Assembly (NCBI RefSeq): GCF_033807715.1
Contig: NC_084599.1
Coordinates: forward strand, 29,631,625-29,695,624
Reading direction: 5' to 3'
Origin: Cololabis saira
Lineage: Eukaryota; Chordata; Actinopteri; Beloniformes; Belonidae
DNA length: 64,000 nt
Each line of letters starts with the position of its first letter. The first letter of the stretch is position 1. Shown here one piece after another: positions 1 through 10,620 of this stretch. The translations under genes and the position numbers were made by a program. Under the pieces are notes generated by a model. It was not told where the DNA came from. It saw only the letters and a program-made list of their open reading frames with translations, and searched no databases.

Positions 1-317
1 GCCACGTCTACGAAGAACTTTGAGATTATTAGACAACAAGGCAGACCTTATCTAAAGTATCTCCAAACACTTTCGATTCGATACCAGTACATGTAGCCTA
101 TGTATTTTTCAATAGACAAGAACGCTATTCTTTCGTTTGTTTTTAATAAGATGGTTATTGATTAACTTGCTATTCCAGATTCATCTGATCTCGTCACCAA
201 TTTGATTTATATGGAACTGAGTTATATGTAATTTATATAAATAATTAATTAATAATCAAAATAATGAATAACCATAATAATAATTTGTGCCATTAGAGAT
301 ATAAATGCCACAGAGAG
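1..317. other. AT-rich intergenic sequence, nothing recognised
   Basis: No exon, repeat end or long reading frame of credible composition was seen. The stretch ends at a GAGAGGAGAAGG sequence just before the trinucleotide tail of the LINE on its right. Confidence 0.5.
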
Positions 318-3300
318 GAGAAGGTAATAATAATAATAATAATAATAGATTTTATTTGTTGGTGCCTTTCTGAGCACCTAAGGACACCTTACAAAAAAGC
401 ATAGAAAATACGAATAAAATACAACAGAAAATAAAATACAGAAAATTAGACTGGATAGGCAAGTCTGAACAGATGGGTTTTAAGATGTGATTTAAATTAT
501 CCAATGGAGTCAATCTGACGGATGCAGGGGCGAAGAGAGTTCCAGAGTCTGGGTGCAGAGCAGCTGAAGGCTCTGCCACCCATAGGGGCCAGTTTGAATT
601 TGGGTACAGACAGGAGAGCAGTTGAGGAGGAGCGTAGAGCACGGGTGGGGGTGTACGGGTGGAGAAGGTCTGACAGATATTGAGGGACCAGGTTATGGAG
701 AACTTTAAATGTGAGGAGAAGAACTTTATATTGGATGTGGTGATGGACAGGTAGCAAGTGGAGCTGGATGAGGATGGGGGTGATGTGGTCAGTGCATTTT
801 GTATGGGTGGTGATTCTGGCAGCAGAGTTCTGGATGATTTGGAGATGGTGGAGAAGTTTATTGGGGAGACCAGTGAGGATGGAGTTGCAGTAATTGATGC
901 GTGAGGTGACAAGTGCATGGAGCAAGACCTGGGTGTTGTGCTGGGTGAGAGATGGGCGGATTCTGGCGATGTTCCGTAGGTGCATGAAGGCAGTACGGGT
1001 AATGTTACTGATGTGGGGGGAAAAAGAGAGAAGACTGTCCAGTATGACGCCGAGGCTTTTGACTTTGGAGGAGATGTGGATCGGGTGACCATCAATGGAG
1101 ATATTGAAAGGGTTAGTTTTGGAGAGTGTGGACCTTGTGCCAACGAGAAGGACTTCACTTTTATTTCCATTTAATTTGAGAAAGTTGTTTGTCATCCAAA
1201 TATTGATGGTATTGAGAGAGTCAGCCGGCCCACGTGGATTGGTTAATAACTGATGATGTGATCCTGTACAGTAAAGTTAAAAAGACTGATGATGCTAGCA
1301 TCGTCTTTTAACAATTTGCACTAGTTTGTTGATTTATACAGTGCTGTTGCAAGTGCTGCACATGCCTCGTTAATGTTGATGGTGTTGTTGATATTGTTAA
1401 TGTGCCGTCTGTGTCTGTCTGTACTGCAGCGTTGTGGCCTCTACTCCGAGACCAATTTCTCTTGGGGTGCTTGGTTTAGTGGAGATGTAGAGTTGAGTGT
1501 CATCAGCATAACAGTGAAACTGGATTCCAAAGTGGCGGAGGATGTTACCAAGGGGGAGGATGTATATAATGAAGAGAAGCGGTCCGAGTACTGATCCCTG
1601 TGGAATGCCATGTGTGATGAGTGATGGTTGTGAGTGTACATTTTCCCTTGAACAAAATGTTTCCTGTTAGAAAAATATGAGGTTAACCATTTTATTGCAG
1701 TACCAGAGACCCCAGTGCCAGCCAGGCATTCCTGGAGTATGGAGTGGGAGATGGTATCGAAGGCGGCACTGAGGTCGAGGAGGATAAGGATGGTGAGAAG
1801 GCCAGAATCTGCTGCCAGGAGGAGGTCATTGGTGATCCTGATTAAGGCAGTTTCTGTACTGTGTTTTGTGCAGAAACCGGACTGGAATGGTTCAAAGAGG
1901 TTATTGTTGTGCAGGTGGTTCTGGAGGTGGGTTGCTAATGTCTTTTCCAGAATCTTAGAGATGAATGGGAGGTTGGAAATGGAGCGATAGTTATTGTGGT
2001 CGATTGGATAGGGATGGAAAGGGAGGAGTGAACTATGGCAGTTATAATGGGTGAGACTGTTGGCAGACAGGCTTTAATTAAGGCAGTGGGGAGAGGATCA
2101 AGAGGGCAGGTTCTTGGATGCTTTGATTAATCTATTAATACTTTCAACAGATGGGAGTTGAAATGTGGACAGGGTGTTGGAGGGTGGAGGATCCAGGGTG
2201 TTCCACTGGGAGAAGGTGGGTTGCGTTGGTGCAGGAAGAGTCAGTTGCTGGTGGATGTTGACAATTTTTGTGTTGCTGTCAGCAGAGTTTATGATATGGG
2301 AGTAGTAGGTGGACCTGGCTGTGTTGATGGCAGATTTGTAGGAAGTGAGATGATCAAGATACATTTGCTGATGTACCACTAGGCCGGTTTTCCTCACTAA
2401 TCGCTCCAGCTGACGACCCCGCGCTTTAAGCTGGCGAAGCTCCGGGGTGTACCAGGGGGAGGACCGAGTGAATGTAACTGTGCGAGTGTAGTACAGCGAC
2501 TGTACTGAGTTTTCAGGGGGGCAAGTGTGTCTAGAGCATATTGGAGGTTGGTATTATACTGATCAACCAGTTCAGAAGCAGTGAGGGAGTGAGGGGAGCT
2601 GGAATGAATGGAAGTGCTAATTAGGCTGTTAAGCTCAGTGATATTGACATTCTTAAGGTTTCTGAAAGATATGGGACGGTTCTGGATGGATTTTGAAAGT
2701 TGAAGATGAATATCAAAGATGACAAGCTTATGGTCAGAAATGGGAAAATCAACAGTACTGAGGTTACACGGTGTGACTCCTGAGCAGCAAACTAAGTCGA
2801 GAAAATGCCCTTTGTTGTGAGTTGGGAATTTAACAAATTGAACCAGGTCAAAACTGTTCAGGGTAGAAATAAAATCTTTTGCAAATGTTTCAGTGGGCTT
2901 ATCAAGATGAATGTTAAAATAACCAGTTAAAATAACGTTAGGAGACATAGCACATAGATCAGCTAAAAGGGATGTGAGCTCACTAATGAAAATGGCAGAG
3001 GGTTTAGGAGGTCAATAAATGGTAACAATAATGGCCCTTTTCCACTAGTATCTACTCAGCTCGCTTCTACCCGCCACGCCCCCGTCTTGCGCTTTTCCAC
3101 TACGGGCTGAGGCGGGTGATGCCGTGCCAAGCAGATACTTCTTCTATAACCATTCTGCCGAGGTTCTAAGCGTGCTGAGCCGGCACTATATCTGACGTCA
3201 CCACCCTCCACGCCACTGATTGGTCGGGGGGGGGGGCGGGGGCGTCAGACGTTTGAATCAGGAAGCGGGAGTCAGCGCGAGAGCGACTCGCGGCCCCACG

Positions 3301-4560
3301 GCTCGCGGCGATTTTATTATACAGCGCAAACGTCTGTTTGGTGATCCAACTCTGAGGTGCAGATGTTCATAAACCTGGTGGCTGACGAGAGAATTAAAGG
3401 GATGTAGACGGGCTGTTTTACTCTCAGCCGCTCGCGGCTCCAGCTGATTTCTCATCAGGGCCGACGCGAACAAAGGGGTTGCGCAATCGAGTACGTCACA
3501 GCAGCTTCAACCCAACCTGCCCACTTCTCACCTGGCTGTGGAAAAACAAACGGGGACAAAGCGGGTAGAGGCGAGACGAGCCCTCCCGAGGCGAGTCGGG
3601 CTGAGTAGATACTAGTGGAAAAGCGCCATAAGAGTAGGTGTGGGACCATTCAGCTGAGCAGCCAGAACTTGAAAGGAGGAGGGCTCTGTCACTGGGACAG
3701 GCGTGATTTTTAGGTCCTCGCGATAGATGAGCGCAAGACCGCCCACTCTCCCGGAAGAGCGTGATTTACAGATGTAAACAAAGCCAGGCAGGGATGCTTG
3801 ATTCAGATGAGAAAAGTCGTTCGGCTGTTGCCAAGTTTCGGGGAGACATATAAAGTCCATTTTTAAATCTGTGATGGGTTCGGATATAAGCAGTGCTTTG
3901 TTCGTTAGTGAGCGTACATTGAAGGTGGAGAATTTAAAACAGTTGGAGGGAGAAGGCTCCGCCGTCCTGGGAAGAGAAGCCAATACGTCATGGTTAGCAG
4001 TCTTACCAGTGTTTCCAGCCTTGTCCTGCCGGCATGAATCCCTCGACCAGAAGGATCGGATGGAACTGCTGTCATCAAAGCAGAATTTCCTGCGGGATCC
4101 GCGGTGGATGTATCTCGGACGTCGGAGGATATCCCGGTGGACAAGCAGGCTGGCTGGTAGCTCATACCGTGATCGGAGCCAGCGGATTACATCAGTTGAG
4201 TATGTCAGTCGAGGCAGAGCAGTAACGACGGTGGAGAAGAAGGCAATCCAGAGCAGGAGTTTGAGTATCCGCATTGTAGCAGAGCCGCAGCAGGAGAGAA
4301 CCAGGAAGCGGTGGTAAGGAGCCGCACGTCAGGACGCCAAACTCAGAGAGGTCCCGTTTGCAGCAGTGGGATTCCTCAGTGGCTGACAGATGATCGTAGT
4401 GATGCGAGCAGATAATTGATATAAAACACCGATACCACTGACAGAGGCAGTTAGGAGGCATCAAATGGTTTTAAACAAGTAAAAGGTAAAAAAGTCGGGT
4501 CGGTGAGCAGCGGCAGCCAAAACGCGCCAGCGTTCACTCACACCAACCGGGAACAGGTGA
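318..4560 (-). mobile_element. L2/CR1-type LINE, degraded, minus strand
   Basis: Read on the minus strand this is one non-LTR retrotransposon. A 220-codon 5' part (4274-3612) has the start of an APE-type endonuclease (FSTFNVRSL, CLPETW). The endonuclease continues at 2948-2397 (GYFNIHLD in place of GDFN, then ISDHKLV). RT follows with [13 protein letters not shown] and YADDTQLY near 1610-1490, and the C-terminal region (SRINYCNSILTGLP, FSCSAPRLWNSL) is at 1195-497. The 3' end on this strand is a (TTA)n tail at about 318-345. Frameshifts and a stretch of about 200 bp that does not fit the protein (about 1225-1440) show it is dead. Its endonuclease is further interrupted by the Harbinger MITE at 3032-3628. 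The 5' limit, about 4560, is approximate. Clade L2 is judged from the C-terminal motifs; related CR1/Rex1 clades are possible. Confidence 0.85.
3032..3628. mobile_element. PIF/Harbinger-type MITE (597 bp) with TAA target duplication
   Basis: The ends are inverted copies of TGGCCCTTTTCCACTAGTAT and TGGCGCTTTTCCACTAGTAT and continue into TCTACTCAGC. Both ends are flanked by TAA (3029-3031 and 3629-3631), the TWA-type 3-bp duplication typical of PIF/Harbinger. The LINE endonuclease frame resumes on the far side once the insert and one TAA are ignored, which fixes the boundaries. There is no transposase reading frame, so it is non-autonomous. Confidence 0.85.
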
Positions 4561-4569
4561 TCTTTCGAT

Positions 4570-4830
4570 TCCAATTGATAACTATTCCTTTACATTGTCT
4601 TGTATTTATTTATCTATGTAATGTTGTTATTGTTAATGTGGCTTTTTGCTGGTTATTGCTGATGCTTTTTTTTATCGGAGCCTTGCATTGTTTACTTACT
4701 GTTGTGCACTTTATCTTGCTGCTCACTTTTGTACTTTTTTTAATGTGTTTGTTCTATGTCGTTAAACTTCTGCAACCAAATTGCCCTTCAAGGGACACCA
4801 ATAAACTGATGATGATGATACAGTATGTGA
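4570..4830 (+). mobile_element. LINE 3' tail fragment, plus strand
   Basis: A T-rich stretch ends in a LINE-like terminus, CAATAAACTGATGATGATGA at 4799-4818. The TTGCCCTTCAAGGGACACC hairpin followed by AATAAA and a short tandem is typical of CR1/L2-group 3' ends. No coding part remains. Confidence 0.5.
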
Positions 4831-5662
4831 ATGTTTCGGCTTTCAAGTTATATTTTCACATAGTCAAAGCAGATGTTATTTTTTTTATATTTTATATTCA
4901 GATCAATGAAATGCAGAACCATAAGAGTGTTTTATCACAGTTTTGCATAGTTACAATTTCAAAACTTCTTACAATAATGACTCTACCATATGAAATGTAA
5001 TTGCACTTAAAATAATTCAAAGAGTCCAGAAAAACACTCAAACCAATTCTTTATGTAATAAAACGGGAACAGCAAATATTATTCAGCATTTTTATAGTCT
5101 TTTCACCAGTTAGTAAGTTAAATATATAAAGACAATTAAATTAAGAACAAAAACTGTATACATTCCATAGATTAGAGACAATGTATGGAATGTATGCTAT
5201 AAAGAAAAGATGAAAAGGATTCAGCAGACGATGTTGCAGATAAGGCAAAACCAGATGGCCACAAACAGTCCTACCAGCGCTTTAAATGAACACCAGCCCA
5301 ACCAATTAACACGGCCAAATGCTGGTTAAATTCTGTTTGGCTGGTAGAAAAGAAAGTTTACACTCTTTGACTGATAGTGATTGTATGTTCGGCTAGTACA
5401 ATTACCATCTACCAGCCAAACTTGGCTAGTGATGAAGAAAAAAGTGAATTTATAGCCCTGTGTACAATGTATTGTTCAGGAAACGGCATTCATTGAGATT
5501 GCAAAGAGGATAAATGCAGTTTAAGGGTCTAAAGAAGTTCTAACTTGTTTTAGTACCCAAATGCCTACAGTTGCTAATAAATACAAGAAGTAGACTTGAC
5601 AATTTGTACAAGTGTACAAATATTAAGTAGCCTATATAGTTAAGTATGTTCAACTTTAGTTG
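4831..5662. other. AT-rich intergenic sequence upstream of unit 1
   Basis: Nothing coding is seen. A CCAGCC/GGCTGG-rich patch around 5270-5440 has short inverted segments that may be a decayed MITE, but no clear ends or target duplication could be defined. Confidence 0.4.
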
Positions 5663-5765
5663 TAATCCCTGTAGGTAATGATACCATATGGATCTAGTTT
5701 TTATTTGTGTTTTATGTATTAAAATAAATAAATTGGTATGGTCATATGGCATTTTGAATAGAAAA
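5663..5765 (+). repeat. Left edge of the block shared by units 1 and 3
   Basis: GTAATCCCTGTAGGTAATGA and the following bases up to about 5765 recur nearly unchanged at about 36844-36945, just upstream of unit 3. This marks the common left boundary of the two leaderless factor-H-like units before later insertions separated the sequences. Confidence 0.75.
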
Positions 5766-5775
5766 TGCCATATGA

Positions 5776-5848
5776 TTTGTCATGGAGGGTGAAGAGACAA
5801 TTACATGCACAGCTAGGGATTGGGAGAAGATCAACATTAGCTGTAATG
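5776..5848 (+). pseudogene. SCR10 fragment (C-terminal half), unit 1
   Basis: It matches the second half of the SCR10 exon of unit 4 (63662-63847): the FVMEGEETITC and NISCNG segments are present and the donor GTATGC (5849) is kept. The first half, including two cysteines and the acceptor, is missing; a TGA lies just before the homology. Confidence 0.8.
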
Positions 5849-6145
5849 GTATGCACATAAAGAAAAGCTCTGCAAAGTTTCATTTCAAAGAATAATTTGT
5901 TTTAAAGTTCTTCAATTCAACTAAACTGTATAATAATTATAGTTTACATAATAAACGTTAGTGGCATTATTTCATGTTTATTGTTGTAATCAATGCCTTG
6001 AGGTGTTCTACAATGTGATATTCAGTTTAGTTTAGCATGTTTGTGTATCACCCGCTCTCAGCAAAAGTAATCTCAGGACTTTCTCCCAAAAAATACATTC
6101 CACTTTAGCCATTTCATGGAAACCGTGCTTGTCATGTATTTTCAG

Positions 6146-6316
6146 GTCAATGCGAAAGACTACAAGATGAAAAGCTGACAGTAAATGTGTCAATGGATAA
6201 GGACTCATATAAAAATGGGGAAGTCATTGAGTATGTGTGTAAAGCACATGATGCCGGTGATAAAAATACTGCAACATGTGTTGATGGCCAGTGGACTACA
6301 ACAGTAGAATGTCCAG
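6146..6316 (+). CDS. SCR11 exon, unit 1
   Basis: Intact 171-bp sushi exon between TTTTCAG and GTAAGG, phase 1 on both sides. The four framework cysteines are present (QCERL, EYVCK, ATCVDG, VECPG) and the tryptophan sits before the last one (GQW). A twin exon lies at 39063-39233. Confidence 0.85.
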
Positions 6317-6507
6317 GTAAGGCATGCTGCACAGATAAAATGGAACAATTATTTTTCCTCTCTCTCTATACTCTGAATACAAATGTTTACTGTTTGGGAC
6401 AGTTAACTTGTCACTGATCCCAATGTCCATTAATTGTCTACAATAGCAGCAAATTGATGAAAACTTGCTGTTTTAGTACATTTTTAAACAGTTTTAATTA
6501 TTTTCAG

Positions 6508-6696
6508 GCATCCCTTGCACATTTGGTGAAATTAATTCAGGTCTCAATATAAAAGAAGTATCACCAGTAAACGGAAAAGTGAAAGCTGGAGAAAAGTTAC
6601 TGTTTCATTGAAGTGATCCATATGATCTGCAAGGTTCCCAAGAAATTGAATATTTAGATTCTGGAGAGTAGAGCTCCCCCTTTCCAACCTGCTCTG
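6508..6696 (+). pseudogene. SCR12 exon with two stop codons, unit 1
   Basis: 189-bp sushi exon with good acceptor (TTTTCAG) and donor (GTATGT). It starts IPCTFGEINSG and ends FPTCSG. In frame there is a TGA where the second framework cysteine belongs (FH-stop-SDPYD), a Cys-to-Tyr change at the third cysteine position, and a TAG replacing the Trp region. Unit 3 shares only the first TGA. Confidence 0.85.
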
Positions 6697-8258
6697 GTAT
6701 GTTCACTATCATATTGGCAAAATGTTCACTAAATTGAATGAATTAACCATTTCACGTGTATATGATCTATAACAACTTGAAGACTAAAAAGTCATGTGGC
6801 AACTGTTAGAGATCAAATCAGAGGATTCAACTGGATCGCCTTTATCGGATCTGGTTTGTTCCTCTCCAGTTTCACAGTGAATGACCTATGTAAAAAAGAA
6901 AACCCGTCATACTTTTCAAGGAAAGCAAGATCCAAATGCAGGGGGGCGAGGTGGCAGGAGTTGCAGAAATCAGTACTGTGACAGTACTGTGACATGTTTT
7001 AAAGTTCAGGAGGGCGACCAAGAGAAGACACAGACAAGACCATGTCAGGAACAGGGACCAGATCAGAGTTAGGGTCAGGAATGGAAACAGAGGCCAGTGG
7101 AAAGAACTGAAATCCTGCTAGACCCTGGGCTGAGGTCTGGTCAGGGCCCGGGACCACCTCGAGACCACAGACGGGCTTTACAGGAAGACAGGCACGAGGA
7201 CAACAACATCTCTGTGCCTGAACACTGTTCACAAGTTCCAACATATGGAGAGTAATCCTCCGGAAGTGTTTGAGTCCTCCTGGTACGAGTGACCTCCCAC
7301 AAAACACTGGAAGCCACCATGACTGGCTGGGGAGGCACAGGTTGGCGGCAATATCTCTGTGCCCAAATGGTTTTGGGTCTTCCTCAAAAAGCCAACAAAC
7401 TCAAAAAAGGTAATGCGTCTCCCTGCTGAATCTGTCTGGCCTGTCCGTTCTGTCATCTATCAGGAAATGGAGGATTCAAATGCAGGGGGACAAGGTGGCA
7501 GGAGTTACAAAAATGGCTATTTTAACAGAAAGCACTGCATAGGCAGGAATAGAAAAAAACAAAACGCATCCAGGACAAAGTATCCAAAAACTGAATAGAA
7601 CCCGGCGCGGGCCGGCAGAAGAAAACAGTACAGACAAGCAGGACAGAAAGCGGAGCCAAGACAATATATATAGACTGACAAGACACAGGGGCAAACAATC
7701 AGGACAGATGGGATCCAGGGAAGTCAAGCAGGTAAATGCGAACAGAGGATAGACTTTCAAAATAAAACCGGAACTAATTTAAATCAAAACCCAAAACCAT
7801 AACAAAGCCCTGTAAACCAAAGCCACTTTTTCACTGAGTGGTTGGGTCCAGGCCTGTACGGTGGGGTACGCTATTTTGTGGGTTCCATTACAAAAGGGTC
7901 CCATACAACCGAACCAAACCGGACCATTTCTGAGCCCCCTTCAGTTGTTGGTCCATAGGAAAATGGTTATGGTACGGTTAGGGTGGACCTACTGGCGCCG
8001 CACAATACAAGCCATTTATTGGCAGACAGAAAAATGTCACTACCTATGACAAAATCAAGCACAAAACAAACCAAGCCAAGTTGCCATTCAGTCAACATTG
8101 GAAAGATCTGCTTCGTGTATCTGTGTGCTGCTTACTTTAAATTGATAAAGAAAAGAAACTACATACAGGGAGGAAAAAATAGTTTAAACATAATTTACAT
8201 GGCTTCATTTTGTTTGCACTTGGTTAGAAATCTTATTGTTTGTTCTGTAAACCTCACA
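6697..8258 (+). repeat. Repeat-rich intron block shared by units 1 and 3
   Basis: This intron sequence between SCR12 and SCR13 recurs at about 39614-41308 in unit 3 with small indels. It holds a direct pair of related pieces with ATGCAGGGGG..GGTGGCAGGAGTT near 6935 and 7490, and a MITE-like end rich in GGTCC/GGACC near 7830-7990. No host exon was found in it. Confidence 0.6.
7440..7750 (-). repeat. Dispersed repeat, reverse orientation to 48908-49237
   Basis: The piece GACAGATGGGATCCAGGGAA and its neighbours (CAGGCAAACAATCAGG-like) look like the reverse complement of the CCTGATTGTGTCTGCACCTG and TATCTTGTCTTGTC parts of the repeat at 48908-49237. It is probably an LTR-like or MITE family widespread in fish; the class is not established. 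Confidence 0.4.
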
Positions 8259-8262
8259 TTAA

Positions 8263-9724
8263 AGCAGCACTATGTAACTTTTCCACCTTAATATCATATT
8301 TCCAGAGTCATTGTGATGGTACATCAACTTCCAACAGGTTTAATGACACCTCTGTATCGCCTTCACTGGCACTATGTAACTTTGAGGAGCATGATAGGAA
8401 CCCTGCCACACTAAAAAAACGGCTTTGACTGCTTTACGGCATACGTCACTTCCCCCTCCTTCCCGATTCATAGTCGAGACGAAAATGGGCGGGGCTTGGA
8501 GCGCAGAAGCTGAGCTCAGCAGAAGCTGGTGTTGAGCTAAACGAGGAGCTGGTATCATGGCTGAAGCAGCAAAAAATCTGAAGAAAATAAAAGTTTTATC
8601 GGAGGAGGCGAAAATAAGAAAGAGGGAGAGTACCAAGCTAAATGCCCGGACAACAATAAACATTGGCCCGGTGTCGTGCCAAAAAGTGATTGCGTGCCAG
8701 AATCTGATTTGTGGCCGCGGGAGCGCGCACAGCAGCCCATTGAGCAATAGCGTTTAAAGATCAAATTTTCAGATTATGAAGCTTAAGAATGAGATCAAGT
8801 CATATTTAGGCAGAAACAACTTTTCATTAACTGTATTTGGCCTTCAATCAATTTTTGGCAGGTGAAAATGCCTATTTTGTGTTGTAAAAGAGTTCAAAAC
8901 AATCCTGTGAGCTCTAGTGTTTATATTATGAAGCTCAAGAATGAGATCAAATCATATTTAGGTAGAAAACAACCTTTCATTAACTGTACTTGGCCGTCAA
9001 TCAATTTTTAGCAGGTAAAATCAGATTCTGGCATGCAATCACTTTTTGGAACGACACCGGCGTTCACTCGCTGGCATGAGCTGTAAGACGAGGAGGGATG
9101 TCCGACCGATGGGGATTTATGGGGATAAAACAAGAGACAAAATTGTTATGATACAAATGTAAATGTAGAGTTCTATGTTCAATAAGAATACAAATTAGAA
9201 TGTTTTCACATTCGTCTTGGGTTTTGGTAATTCTAAAATTACTGACAATATCAACAGACACAGAATAATAATAGTGATCATAAAATTGTGTAACTGGCAA
9301 TGAGGACGCTTTATAAAATAATAATACAATTGAATAAAATTACAGCACTAGAGGAAAGAATGCAATGCAAAGAAAATGTATACAACATTTCTACTATTTT
9401 TCCTGAGAACTGTAAAATTGTGCAGGGATGATCTGCAAAACATTCAGTTATTCACAGGTTATAAAGTATATTTTTTATTTTGTCAGTAAGTATGTTGGAC
9501 TACTAATTTATGATGAAGTCCCTCTAAAAAACGTGACAGGAAAAAAGGTGCCGTAGAACAAAACCAGAGCACATTATCAAATCCACGAGACGGGGACGGG
9601 AGTTTTCCGGCAGTACGCGCTGGTGCTCATGGGAAACGTAGTGTTCTTTCTGGTAAAACACTACCGCTTTTGTCCAGAAGATGCCGCCAAACTCAACAAA
9701 AGCTGAATGTTACATTGTGCTGCT
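8263..9724. mobile_element. TTAA-flanked non-autonomous DNA transposon (1462 bp)
   Basis: The ends are inverted repeats starting AGCAGCACTATGTAAC / AGCAGCACAATGTAAC, flanked by TTAA on both sides (8259-8262, 9725-9728). Units 2 and 3 keep the empty site CACATTAAAACAGAT (around 31888 and 41301), which confirms both edges. A TTAA duplication with non-CC ends suggests Kolobok rather than classical piggyBac; this is inference. Inside lies a 66-codon frame (8557-8757) beginning MAEAAKNLKKIKVL, perhaps a relic of an element-encoded protein, and a nested inverted-repeat element at 8668-9060. Confidence 0.8.
8668..9060. mobile_element. Nested inverted-repeat element (about 393 bp)
   Basis: CCGGTGTCGTGCCAAAAAGT at the left is matched in reverse complement at the right end (CACTTTTTGGAACGACACCGG region). 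Inside are two imperfect direct copies of a GAAGCTTAAGAATGAGATCA-type segment about 160 bp apart (8778 and 8931). No clear target duplication was found, so insertion limits are from the inverted repeats only. Confidence 0.6.
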
Positions 9725-9748
9725 TTAAAACAGATTTTTTTTCTCCAG

Positions 9749-9937
9749 AAACCTGCCAAATCCAAGGAGTGCCTCAGTTCTTATACATCACCCAACCGAA
9801 AACAAACAATGAACTAATGAAAGGACAAACAGTAATGTTTGCTTCCCATAGAAGCGGGGAGTTTATTCAAGGGAATGAAACGCTTGAATGTTTGGCAAAT
9901 GGAAGGTTGATTGGTCCCTTCCCAACATGTAATCAAG
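9749..9937 (+). pseudogene. SCR13 exon with lost cysteine and broken donor, unit 1
   Basis: 189-bp sushi exon (ETCQIQGVPQF ... PTCNQ) with an open frame. The second framework cysteine is replaced: FASHRSGEF here against FACVRSGEF in unit 2. The donor reads CAAG-TTAAAT where unit 2 has CAAG-GTAAAT, so one G was lost and the phase-1 GT is gone. Confidence 0.75.
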
Positions 9938-10212
9938 TTAAATCAGTGCGTCCGAGACTGAGGATGTCTTCCACATGTCTTGCACTTTGTTGATGCCACA
10001 TTCGCATGTTTGTTGTAACTGCAAATGTTTTGATTTCGGCCAGGTTTTAGTCCAATGGAATTTCCCAGATTTTTTAGTTTGGTAATTTCCGAAGGAATTT
10101 CTTCCCCCACAACAGGATTACAGAACATTCTATTTTTATTTCTAAAGTGTGAAAACAAAATGTTGAGGGACGTAAAGCTGTTCCTTCTCTCTAACTGTCC
10201 ACATTCTTGTAG

Positions 10213-10392
10213 GTCCTTCAGGTTGTCAGAATCCACCGAATCTTGCAGACGGAGATGTTAAGGAAAGCATGAAGCCTGAGTATGACCACAATGAAAGTGT
10301 TGAATACATGTGTCAGCGATATTATATTATGGAGGGGACGGGACAAAGAACCTGTGTGAACGGTGCATGGACTGGAGAGATAAAGTGCCTAA
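10213..10392 (+). CDS. SCR14 exon, unit 1 (CFH SCR19-like)
   Basis: Intact 180-bp sushi exon with TTGTAG acceptor and GTAAGT donor, phase 1. Motifs GCQNPPNLADGDVKES, SVEYMCQ, RTCVNGAW and IKCL supply four cysteines and the Trp. It resembles the penultimate SCR of CFH (GD-rich start, SVEYQC, GNK..TCRNGQW). Twins lie at 33359-33538 and 42383-42562. Confidence 0.85.
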
Positions 10393-10455
10393 GTAAGTTA
10401 TGGTTATACTTCACTGCACTTTTGTTTAAATGAAATTAAATACATGATTGATATA

Positions 10456-10457
<2 letters not shown>

Positions 10458-10530
<73 letters not shown>
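10458..10530. repeat. (TA)n microsatellite in the SCR14-SCR15 intron, unit 1
   Basis: Pure TA dinucleotide run. Units 2 and 3 carry a (TA)n run at the same intron position, so the repeat predates the duplications. Confidence 0.95.
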
Positions 10531-10532
<2 letters not shown>

Positions 10533-10620
10533 TATCATGTATTTAATTTCATGAACAAACAATATATGTAGATAACTGATGAAAGATGCTAAAATAGTAT
10601 TTACTTGTCTTTCTTTGCAG

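Noticed and set aside
894..1174. Short plus-strand frames overlapping the first LINE
   Set aside because: They are antisense shadows of the LINE C-terminal region, with no splice or start context.
4503..5000. 165-codon frame with hydrophobic, membrane-like composition
   Set aside because: T-rich LINE 3' tail and AT-rich flank translate into Phe/Leu/Ile-rich sequence by chance; no homology pattern was seen.
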